Assembly: GCF_023229695.1 (NCBI RefSeq)
Contig: NZ_JALNYS010000024.1
Coordinates: 1,177 to 44,852, forward strand
Reading direction: 5' to 3'
DNA: 43,676 bases
Source of the DNA: Sulfuricurvum sp.
GTDB lineage: Bacteria > Campylobacterota > Campylobacteria > Campylobacterales > Sulfurimonadaceae
Position 1 is the first letter of the stretch, and each line of letters opens with the position of its first letter. Shown here piece by piece: positions 14,762-21,742 of the stretch. The position numbers were made by a program, and so were the translations under genes. Below the pieces are notes generated by a model. The model had not been told where the DNA came from. It saw only the letters and a program-made list of their open reading frames with translations, and ran no database searches.

Positions 14762-15690
14762 TAAAACTCCATTTCGAGACGGTCTTTACCGCTGTTTTTT
14801 GCTTTGTACAAGGCACTGTCCGAACGGCCTACTAGCGAATCGATGGTATCCCCTTTGACTATTTTGGTGAGGCCGATGCTAAGGGTGACGGCAAGCTGTT
14901 TATTCTGAACCAGAGGTTTGTTCTGGCGGCACAAATTCAAAAGGCGCTCAGCGATCAGTTTCGCCCCCTCTTTATCGGTACGGTTGATCAAAATGATAAA
15001 CTCCTCGCCGCCGAATCGGTATACGCGGTCTCCGTCACGAAGGGCTTTCTTCATGATTTTGGCAATAAAAATCAGTACTTTGTCCCCCACAATATGACCA
15101 TATCGGTCATTGATCAACTTGAAGTCATCGATATCGATCATTAGGGCGTACATATCATAATTAAAGTGCTCCTTGTAAAGGATGGCGAGGAGATGTTCCT
15201 GAAGGGCATGACGATTGTAGGTTTTGGTCAAAGGATCCAACGTGGTTTTAATTTCCAAATTCTTGACTTGATTGGAAAGCTCTTTGATCACTTTGTTGGC
15301 ACGCTGAACTTCGTGATTGAGATGGTTTTGAATATCGCCGAATTTTTCCGATATTTTTCCGAATTCAATCAAATCGGAAGATACCGATTCTTCTATAAGA
15401 TCGGCATGTTTTTCGGTAATTTCGGTAAATCTGTTGTTGGTGGTTGAGTACGAATCGATACTTTTCTGGGCAAGCACTTTGTAATCGTTTGCCGAAAATC
15501 CGTAATAGCTTTGCAAATCGAGTTCACCGGAAATATAGGCATCCAGCGTCTCTTGCACCGTAGCGGTGATGAGCTCTGAAAATTCGGGTGAGCTAAGGGC
15601 CTTTTGGCGTTTTGTTGCAACGTCGAATTGGATCGAAAGTTCTTTGCACAAGTAGGCTAAAAAGGGATTAATCTCGCTGTGTGGCATCAT
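14761..15690 (-). CDS. Diguanylate cyclase (GGDEF)
   Basis: A 309-residue soluble protein. The N-terminal ~1-145 is helical without a known sensor domain and ends in a coiled coil (NHEVQRANKVIKELSNQVKN). The C-terminal ~150-309 is a GGDEF domain: TLDPLTKTYNRHAL start, active-site FGGEEFIIL, and an RDGD inhibitory I-site five residues earlier. It should make c-di-GMP from two GTP and be feedback inhibited. It is the first gene of the minus-strand cluster. It may feed the HD-GYP and PilZ proteins encoded at 24622 and 26888, but this is inference. Two in-frame ATG codons occur at the start; the second lies 6-7 nt after AAGG. Confidence 0.9.
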   Translation of the reverse strand: MMPHSEINPFLAYLCKELSIQFDVATKRQKALSSPEFSELITATVQETLDAYISGELDLQSYYGFSANDYKVLAQKSIDSYSTTNNRFTEITEKHADLIEESVSSDLIEFGKISEKFGDIQNHLNHEVQRANKVIKELSNQVKNLEIKTTLDPLTKTYNRHALQEHLLAILYKEHFNYDMYALMIDIDDFKLINDRYGHIVGDKVLIFIAKIMKKALRDGDRVYRFGGEEFIILINRTDKEGAKLIAERLLNLCRQNKPLVQNKQLAVTLSIGLTKIVKGDTIDSLVGRSDSALYKAKNSGKDRLEMEF

Positions 15691-15717
15691 CGACCTTGGG
15701 TATCTTAGAGTAGTGCA

Positions 15718-15723
15718 ATTATA
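15718..15723 (-). promoter_or_regulatory. -10 box for the GGDEF-cvpA-fur-lysS-glyA cluster
   Basis: On the minus strand this reads TATAAT, preceded by a T-rich stretch (TTTTTAAAAG), about 28 nt before the GGDEF start. The T-rich upstream tract fits Campylobacterota sigma-70 promoters, which often lack a -35. It lies in the divergent region shared with the DAHP synthase gene. Confidence 0.55.
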
Positions 15724-15850
15724 CTTTTAAAAACATAAATATAACTTTTGAGAGGGTTAATCAGTCCCTTTTTAGGATAAAACGCTAAAATTCGGATACT
15801 TTAAAATAAATAAACGTTTTTTGAACGATATAAATATAGGAGATGATGGT

Positions 15851-17197
15851 ATGAGTGTTTGGAGCCGATCGAGCTGGAGAGAGAAACCGATTAAACAGCA
15901 GCCTACCTATCCTGATGTAGCTGAACTGGAAAAAATTGAGGCACAACTTCGTAATTATCCGCCGCTTGTTTTTGCCGGGGAGGCGCGTACGTTGAAGAAA
16001 AGTCTTGCCGATGTGTGCGAGGGGAGAGCGTTTTTGCTTCAGGGGGGTGACTGCGCCGAGAGTTTTTCAGAGTTTCATGCCCATAATATCCGTGATACGT
16101 TTAAAGTTATCATGCAAATGGCTGTTGTTATGACATTCGCCGGAGGGGTCCCTGTCGTTAAGGTGGGGCGTCTGGGGGGGCAGTTTGCCAAACCTCGTTC
16201 ATCCGATACGGAAACGGTGGAGGGGATAACGTTGCCGAGTTATCGCGGGGATATCATCAACGGTGCCGATTTTACTTCGGAAGCACGTATTCCGGATCCG
16301 AAACGGATGGTACAAGCGTACAACCAATCGGCCGCGACACTCAATCTTCTGCGTGCATTTGCATCGGGCGGACTGGCCGATCTTCATCAGGTTCATGCGT
16401 GGAACCTCGGGTTTGTGGGACAAAACGAACTGACAAAAAAATACGATGACCTTTCGCGTCAGATTGATGATTCCCTTCGCTTTATGGCGGCATGCGGAAT
16501 CACGTCGGATACCTACCGAACACTACGTGAGACCGATTTTTATACCTCTCACGAAGCGCTCCTTTTGAATTACGAAGAGGCTTTTACCCGTCAGGATTCA
16601 TTGACCGGCGAATGGTACGACGTATCGTCTCACATGCTCTGGATCGGTGACCGGACGCGGCAGCTTGACGGTGCCCACGTCGAATTTATGCGGGGAATCC
16701 AAAATCCGATCGGAATCAAAGCGGGTCCTTCCATGAGTACGGAGGATCTAATCCGTTTGTGCGATGTTCTTAACCCGAATAATGAAGCGGGGCGTTTAAA
16801 TATTATTGTCCGTATGGGCGCCGATAAAGTAGCCGACGGAATGCCTGCACTGATTCGTGCGATTGAAAAAGAGGGGAAAAAAGTGCTCTGGAGTTGTGAT
16901 CCGATGCACGGAAACACGATCACCAGCAACGGGTACAAAACCCGTCCGGTAGATGCCGTCCTCAAAGAGATGAAACAGTTTTTTCAAGTTCACAAAGCGG
17001 AGGGGACGTATGCAGGAGGAGTTCATCTGGAGATGACCGGGAAAAATGTGACGGAGTGTCTGGGAGGCTCTTTTGAAATCACATCAGAGAATCTTAAAAG
17101 CCGTTACCATACCCACTGTGACCCGAGACTCAATGCCGATCAATCGCTTGAACTTGCTTTTTTAATCGCCGATACCCTTAAGGAAGCGCATCGTTAA
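15851..17197 (+). CDS. aroG: Class II 3-deoxy-7-phosphoheptulonate (DAHP) synthase
   Basis: A 448-residue class II (plant-like) DAHP synthase, joining phosphoenolpyruvate and erythrose-4-phosphate at the first step of the shikimate pathway. Conserved blocks: FLLQGGDCAESF (metal-binding Cys), KVGRLGGQFAKPRS, MLWIGDRTRQLDGAHVEF, GIKAGPSM, WSCDPMHGNT (His) and GGVHLEMTGKNVTECLGG. The start at 15851 is chosen over 15821 because AGGAG lies 8 nt before it. The gene is monocistronic and flanked by convergent pilT. The aroG symbol is used loosely here; the protein is not related to E. coli AroG in sequence. Confidence 0.95.
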   Translation: MSVWSRSSWREKPIKQQPTYPDVAELEKIEAQLRNYPPLVFAGEARTLKKSLADVCEGRAFLLQGGDCAESFSEFHAHNIRDTFKVIMQMAVVMTFAGGVPVVKVGRLGGQFAKPRSSDTETVEGITLPSYRGDIINGADFTSEARIPDPKRMVQAYNQSAATLNLLRAFASGGLADLHQVHAWNLGFVGQNELTKKYDDLSRQIDDSLRFMAACGITSDTYRTLRETDFYTSHEALLLNYEEAFTRQDSLTGEWYDVSSHMLWIGDRTRQLDGAHVEFMRGIQNPIGIKAGPSMSTEDLIRLCDVLNPNNEAGRLNIIVRMGADKVADGMPALIRAIEKEGKKVLWSCDPMHGNTITSNGYKTRPVDAVLKEMKQFFQVHKAEGTYAGGVHLEMTGKNVTECLGGSFEITSENLKSRYHTHCDPRLNADQSLELAFLIADTLKEAHR

Positions 17198-17199
17198 GT

Positions 17200-17218
17200 G
17201 CGGATTTTATCCGCTTTT
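17200..17218 (+). terminator. Rho-independent terminator after DAHP synthase
   Basis: GCGGAT (17200-17205), loop TTT, ATCCGC (17209-17214), then TTTT. The stem is only 6 bp, so it is a modest terminator. It begins 3 bp after the stop codon and separates the gene from convergent pilT. Confidence 0.6.
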
Positions 17219-17258
17219 CGGGCCAAGAAGGAAGATTTTCTTCGGCGAGCGTGCGCGA

Positions 17259-18329
17259 TCAGGTTGCGCTGAGGATACGGATCAATTCATCCGGTTTGTT
17301 GGAATACTGTATGGCCGTATCTTTGCTGACCATTTTCTTGCGGACAAATTCTACGATTTCCTGCGTCTGGGTCGTCATGTTGGTCACTTGCTGATTCAAC
17401 TGCATTTGAGAGTAGAGCTGATGCACTTTGTCTTCACGGATAAGATTGGAGATGGCCGGATTGGTAATCATAATCTCTTGTGCGGCGACCCGTCCCCCTC
17501 CGATTTTCGGAAGAAGCGCTTGGGAGACTACGGCTATTAGCGATGTCGAGAGCTGTGCGCGTACCTGAGGCTGTTCATCACCCGAGAAAACGTCGATGAT
17601 ACGATTGATTGTCTGAGGGGCGGAGTTGGTGTGCAGGGTTCCGAAAACCAGGTGACCCGTTTCTGCGGCGGTGAGGGCGGCTGAGATCGTTTCACGGTCT
17701 CGCATCTCCCCGATCAGGATGATATCGGGGTCTTGCCGCAGGGCGTATTTCAAAGCGGCTGAGAAACTTTTCGTATCGCTCCCGACGTTACGGTGGGAGA
17801 AGAGTGATTTTTTATTGGTATGGACAAATTCAACCGGATCTTCGACGGTAATGATATGTCGCGATTCGCTTAGATTGATTTCGTTGAGCATCGCGGCAAG
17901 GGTCGTCGACTTACCGCTTCCGGTAGGCCCGGTGACAAGAATCAGCCCTTTTTCCCGTTTGATAATCTCTTTAAAGATTTTTTTGGCATTCAGATCGTCG
18001 AGTGAGGGGATATTGACCGGAATGATACGAAACGCGCAGGCGATATCGTCCATCGTTTTGTAATAGTTGGCACGAAACCGGCCGACATCGGGGATAATGA
18101 TTGAGAAATCGAGTTCGTTGTTCTCTTCAAACGCTTTTTTCTGTTTTTCGGTCAGAAGGGAATACCCCATCTCTTCGATCCCTTTTCCGTCTAATATGGG
18201 AAGGTTAAGTGCCACCAGACGTCCGTCAATACGAATCTGGGGTTCGGAACGGCTGACGAGGTGCAAATCCGATGCCTTGTAGGCAACAACACTTTTAAGA
18301 AGCTTATGGATATCTAAAGGGGTGCTCAT
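17259..18329 (-). CDS. pilT: Type IV pilus retraction ATPase PilT
   Basis: A 356-residue hexameric secretion-type ATPase. It has Walker A GPTGSGKST, an Asp box / Walker B (DPDIILIGEMRD), a His box (TGHLVFGTLHTNSA) and the PilT-specific C-terminal AIRNLIRE-like motif as AISNLIRED. It powers pilus retraction for twitching motility or DNA uptake. The gene overlaps the Spx-like gene by 4 bp (ATGA), and gatC lies before that. No other pilus genes are near, which is common for pilT. PilU is an alternative, but the AIRNLIRE-like motif favours PilT. Confidence 0.93.
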   Translation of the reverse strand: MSTPLDIHKLLKSVVAYKASDLHLVSRSEPQIRIDGRLVALNLPILDGKGIEEMGYSLLTEKQKKAFEENNELDFSIIIPDVGRFRANYYKTMDDIACAFRIIPVNIPSLDDLNAKKIFKEIIKREKGLILVTGPTGSGKSTTLAAMLNEINLSESRHIITVEDPVEFVHTNKKSLFSHRNVGSDTKSFSAALKYALRQDPDIILIGEMRDRETISAALTAAETGHLVFGTLHTNSAPQTINRIIDVFSGDEQPQVRAQLSTSLIAVVSQALLPKIGGGRVAAQEIMITNPAISNLIREDKVHQLYSQMQLNQQVTNMTTQTQEIVEFVRKKMVSKDTAIQYSNKPDELIRILSAT

Positions 18330-18670
18330 GCTAAAAATATTCCTTCGTATTGGGATGGGTTGAATCCGATCAGCAATTTGCCTTCATACTCGATAACGGG
18401 GCGTTTGATGAGACGGTTGTCTTGCGCCATCCACTCAATCTTTCCGTTATCGTCTAGGTTGAGCGATTTTAAATTCAAGGTTCGGTAGGTCGTCCCTTTG
18501 GTGTTGAAGAGTGTGGCTACATCGCTCAAGTGAGCCCAATTTCGGATGACGTCGCGGGAAACCGGGGCAGATTTGAAATCATGAAAAGTATACGCAAGGG
18601 CGTGTGCATCAAAAAATTGGAACGCCTTTTTAACGCTGCCGCAATTTTTAATTCCGTAAATACAAATCAT
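18326..18670 (-). CDS. ArsC/Spx/YffB-family thioredoxin-fold protein
   Basis: A 114-residue thioredoxin-fold protein. It begins MICIYGIKNCGSVKKAFQFF, with a single active-site Cys (NCGS rather than CxxC), then YTFHDFKSAP and RLIKRPVIEYEGKLLIGF, the usual cis-Pro region. This matches the YffB/Spx branch of the arsenate-reductase family. The 'YGIKNC' opening is closest to YffB, a proposed glutathione-dependent thiol reductase. A true arsenate reductase is less likely since no ars genes are near. It sits between gatC and pilT with minimal spacing. Confidence 0.85.
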   Translation of the reverse strand: MICIYGIKNCGSVKKAFQFFDAHALAYTFHDFKSAPVSRDVIRNWAHLSDVATLFNTKGTTYRTLNLKSLNLDDNGKIEWMAQDNRLIKRPVIEYEGKLLIGFNPSQYEGIFLA

Positions 18671-18673
18671 CCG

Positions 18674-18964
18674 TTACTCGATAATTTTGGGAACAATAAA
18701 GAAGTGCTCTTTTGCATGGGGGGCATGGGCAAAGATATCGTCATTGATTGAACGTTCTACGTAGCTGCTGTCATCGCGCAGTGGGGTCGAAGCGTTGTCC
18801 ATCGCAAATGTCGGATCAATCCCTTCGGTGGTGAGTTCGGATAAATTATCGACAAACGAGACAATCTCGCTTAGTTGTGCAATCATCTGCGCACGCTGTT
18901 CTTCGGGAATTTGTAAATACGATAGTTTTTCTAGCCGTTGCAATAAGGTTTCATCAATTTGCAT
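18674..18964 (-). CDS. gatC: Asp-tRNA(Asn)/Glu-tRNA(Gln) amidotransferase subunit C
   Basis: A 96-residue GatC. The helical N terminus (LLQRLEKLSYLQIPEEQRAQ), the LSEIVSFVDNLSELTTEG segment and the 'P....ND.STPLRDD' middle are diagnostic. With GatA and GatB it converts misacylated Glu-tRNA(Gln) and Asp-tRNA(Asn) to the correct amides. It heads the short minus-strand run gatC-spx-pilT. AAGGG sits before the ATG. Confidence 0.94.
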   Translation of the reverse strand: MQIDETLLQRLEKLSYLQIPEEQRAQMIAQLSEIVSFVDNLSELTTEGIDPTFAMDNASTPLRDDSSYVERSINDDIFAHAPHAKEHFFIVPKIIE

Positions 18965-19098
18965 GGGTCCCTTTCATCATGTTATGGTAAATTGAAGAAG
19001 ATTGTACCAAAAAAAAAGGAAGATTCGGTCGGTTTACAAATTTTTAACGAATCATAAGATATCATTGTACACATTATGATAATAATCAGGAGCATTTT

Positions 19099-19695
19099 TT
19101 GAGTCTAAAAGAGAATATGGAGGCCCTTAAAGAGGAGCTGAATTCCGAAGAAAAATTTTTTGAAAGTGCGGTTCGAACGGAACGTTTTATCAAACGCTAT
19201 CAGAAACCTTTAATGGCGGGGGTTGCTGCTTTATTATTATTTGCAGGGGGTGCTATAGCCTATCAGGCCTATGCCAATAGCAAAATTGAGAGTTCAAATG
19301 TCGCTTTCAATACGCTTCAGTCCAATCCGACGGATGCGCAAGCGTTAAAAATACTCAAAAATGACAATCCTAAATTGTACGACCTGTGGATGCTTTCTCA
19401 AGCCATCGGAAAAAACGATGCCGCTGCATTGGAAGCCTTGAAACATTCGGATGCTTTGGGGGTCGCTGATATCGCTGCGTATGAAGCGGCCGCCATCAAA
19501 AAGGACAAAGGTGCCCTTGAAGGGTATACCAAAATGCAGGGGGCTTTGTACAAAGATCTCGCTTTGGTCGAATTGGCCGTTATGGCATTACAGCAAGGGA
19601 ATGTAGAGGAAGCGCATAAAAAAATCGCCCTGATACCGGAAGATTCGCCAATGTATTCCGTGGGGCGTTCACTCTCTCACTACGGAATAAAATAA
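19099..19695 (+). CDS. YfgM-like single-pass TPR protein
   Basis: A 198-residue protein with a TTG start at 19099, supported by AGGAG 6 nt upstream. A charged cytoplasmic N terminus is followed by a membrane span at ~40-58 (LMAGVAALLLFAGGAIAYQA) and a periplasmic helical-repeat region (~65-190) that looks TPR-like (FNTLQSNPTDAQALKIL; AAYEAAAIKKDKGALEGYTK; ALQQGNVEEAHKKIALIPED). This is the layout of YfgM, the partner of the SecYEG-PpiD chaperone complex. The next gene is a lipoprotein with BamB-like character, matching the E. coli yfgM-bamB order. The stop overlaps the next start by one base. Confidence 0.7.
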   Translation: MSLKENMEALKEELNSEEKFFESAVRTERFIKRYQKPLMAGVAALLLFAGGAIAYQAYANSKIESSNVAFNTLQSNPTDAQALKILKNDNPKLYDLWMLSQAIGKNDAAALEALKHSDALGVADIAAYEAAAIKKDKGALEGYTKMQGALYKDLALVELAVMALQQGNVEEAHKKIALIPEDSPMYSVGRSLSHYGIK

Positions 19696-20693
19696 TGAAG
19701 ATTATAGTTTCCGGGTCTTTGATTGCCGCGATGATGCTTATGAGCGGATGTTCCCATAAAGAGATTTTCAAACCTGAAAATGTGAAAGGGACGTGGAAAA
19801 ATTCCGGCCGTTTGAGTGCACCGATCCGGGAAGTCTCCCAATCGGCGGCATCTTTGGAAAACGGCCGTCTCTTAACCAAAGAGGGGGAGAAAACAGTTGC
19901 GATTCCCCAAGATTTCCGGTTGATTAACGTCAGTGACGGATGGATTATCACCGAAAACAAAGAAGGGCATCTGGTATTGCTTCCTGAAGAGGGAACGGAC
20001 GGTACCATTACCTTCGATATGAAGAGGGGTGTTGCCGCCGCTACGGTTCAAGGGGATACGGCAGCAATTTTGTTCACGAACAACGAGATGGCTTTGTATT
20101 CGCTTGAGACCAAAAAGCTCCTCTTTAAAGAGAGTTCAAACGCTCCGGTCGCTGTGGATGCGCGGATAGCGAATCCCTATTTTCTTAAAGAATTGGTTTT
20201 GTTTTTAACGCTCGATGGCAAAGTGGTCATCGTCAATTCCGAAACCAAACAGGTTCTTCGATCGCTGGTGATCAGCTCGGAAGAGTATTTTAATAATGTC
20301 ACCTATCTGGGGGTTATTGAAGAGAACCTCATCGCCGCGACCGGAAACGGAATTCTGGCCCTTTCCCAAAAAGAGGGGCGTGAGAAATACGATCTTCGCA
20401 ATATCACCTACACGGCGGACGGAATCTGGATGACGACGAAGCAGGGGGAGGTGATCGCATTGAGTCCCTCTTTGCAATTAAAGGCAAAGAAAAAATTTCC
20501 GTTTGCCCATTTTGTCGGGATCAATGTGTATAACGATCATGTTTATCTCCTTGAAGAGCAGGGGTATATGGTCGCATTGACGAAAGATCTGTCGACATAC
20601 GAGATCTATTCTGTTGATATGGAAAAAGAGAATAAAATTTTTGTCGGTGAGGGACGATTTTATTTTGATGATCATTACATTACCATCAAGTAA
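19695..20693 (+). CDS. Lipoprotein with beta-propeller-like repeats (BamB-like)
   Basis: A 332-residue lipoprotein. The lipobox LMSGC puts the lipidated cysteine at residue 19. The mature part is almost all beta strands with repeated 'G.i.....G.i.ald..t.k.l' units, for instance DGWIITENKEGHLVLL, LEQGYMVAL-like turns and TLDGKVVIVNSETKQVL, as in PQQ-type propellers. BamB, the outer-membrane assembly lipoprotein, has the same make-up, and the upstream YfgM-like gene strengthens the call. Sequence conservation to BamB itself cannot be judged by eye. The stop overlaps the Xer start by one base. Confidence 0.65.
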   Translation: MKIIVSGSLIAAMMLMSGCSHKEIFKPENVKGTWKNSGRLSAPIREVSQSAASLENGRLLTKEGEKTVAIPQDFRLINVSDGWIITENKEGHLVLLPEEGTDGTITFDMKRGVAAATVQGDTAAILFTNNEMALYSLETKKLLFKESSNAPVAVDARIANPYFLKELVLFLTLDGKVVIVNSETKQVLRSLVISSEEYFNNVTYLGVIEENLIAATGNGILALSQKEGREKYDLRNITYTADGIWMTTKQGEVIALSPSLQLKAKKKFPFAHFVGINVYNDHVYLLEEQGYMVALTKDLSTYEIYSVDMEKENKIFVGEGRFYFDDHYITIK

Positions 20694-21568
20694 TGTCACC
20701 GGGGCTCGAAGCATTTATCGAATACATCACCGTCGTTAAAGCGCTGAGCCCGCGAACGATCGAGGCGTATCGGGGTGATTTGTCCGAGATCGAGACGGCG
20801 GCGGGAGGCGCTCTCGTAACGCTGGATTCCAATGCTGTTTTCGGTGTACTGGGGAATATTGCCAATAAGCGGACGTTAAATCGTAAGCTCTCCGCTTTTA
20901 ACTCTTTTTTAGACTTTTGCCACCGTCACCGCTTCACCTCTTCCTCCTCCAAATTTTCCCTCTCTAAAATACCGAAAAATCTTCCGAAATACCTTACCTA
21001 CGAAACCATTCAATCGGGGTTGAAACACATCGACAGGGGGGAATGGATCGGGATGCGCGATTATGCCCTTATCCTTTTTTTATACGCGACCGGGGTGCGG
21101 ATCAGTGAATGTTTGGGGGTTGAAGAGGGGGATATCGAAGGGGAGTGGCTTCGGGTGCGGCACGGAAAAGGGGAAAAAGAGCGCTATGTCCCCATCGCGC
21201 ACGAGGCATTACAGGCGTTACACAGCTATCAAGAAGCCTCTCCTTATTTCAAAAGTACGATGTGGCTCAATTACCGGGGAGAACCTCTGAGTCGTATTTC
21301 GGCCTTTAAAATTGTCCAAAAGTATCTGGGGGTTTCCCCGCACGCACTGCGCCACTCCTATGCGACGGCATTGATTTTGGGAGGGGCAGATTTGCGCGTT
21401 GTTCAGGAACTTCTGGGGCATGCGTCGCTGATTACCACCCAAATCTATACCCATGTGCAAAAGCATAATCTTCAAGAGACGGTGCTGGGCTGTCATCCGA
21501 TGGCAAAGACGTTAGCGCCCTTTGATGAGAATAAATCTTTATTAAACCTCGCGCATGAGGTGCTGTAG
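20693..21568 (+). CDS. XerC/XerD-type tyrosine recombinase
   Basis: A 291-residue tyrosine recombinase. The N-terminal SAM-like core-binding domain (FIEYITVVKALSPRTIEAY) is followed by a catalytic domain with all six active-site residues: Arg in ATGVRISECL, Lys in RHGKGEKERYVP, His-x-x-Arg in HALRHSYAT, His in LLGHASL and Tyr in TTQIYTH. The size fits XerC/XerD, which resolve chromosome dimers at dif. It is coupled by a one-base overlap to the lipoprotein gene, so it is chromosomal housekeeping rather than a phage integrase. Campylobacter's XerH is longer. I could not find a dif site in the window. Confidence 0.88.
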   Translation: MSPGLEAFIEYITVVKALSPRTIEAYRGDLSEIETAAGGALVTLDSNAVFGVLGNIANKRTLNRKLSAFNSFLDFCHRHRFTSSSSKFSLSKIPKNLPKYLTYETIQSGLKHIDRGEWIGMRDYALILFLYATGVRISECLGVEEGDIEGEWLRVRHGKGEKERYVPIAHEALQALHSYQEASPYFKSTMWLNYRGEPLSRISAFKIVQKYLGVSPHALRHSYATALILGGADLRVVQELLGHASLITTQIYTHVQKHNLQETVLGCHPMAKTLAPFDENKSLLNLAHEVL

Positions 21569-21664
21569 GGAACTCGATCGACCGGAGGGAAGAAGAACTA
21601 AAGAATGACACTCATTATTGGCTAGTATTTGGTTAAAAATACAAATTGTGACTTTTTTGAGACA

Positions 21665-21670
21665 TATAAT
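21665..21670 (+). promoter_or_regulatory. -10 box for the signalling cluster
   Basis: TATAAT lies 73 nt before the first kinase start and follows a run of six T residues (21653-21658), the T-rich -16 region usual in Campylobacterota. The 174-bp gap (21569-21742) holds no gene that I can see and is very AT-rich. Confidence 0.5.
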
Positions 21671-21742
21671 GAATAAAATATCTAAATTTTATAACATTTT
21701 AAAGAGTTTTAACCCAATGTTTAAATGACTCAAGGTTAGTAG

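Noticed and set aside
21569..21742. dif site next to the Xer recombinase gene
   Set aside because: The gap is AT-rich but I found no 28-bp dyad with two Xer half-sites.
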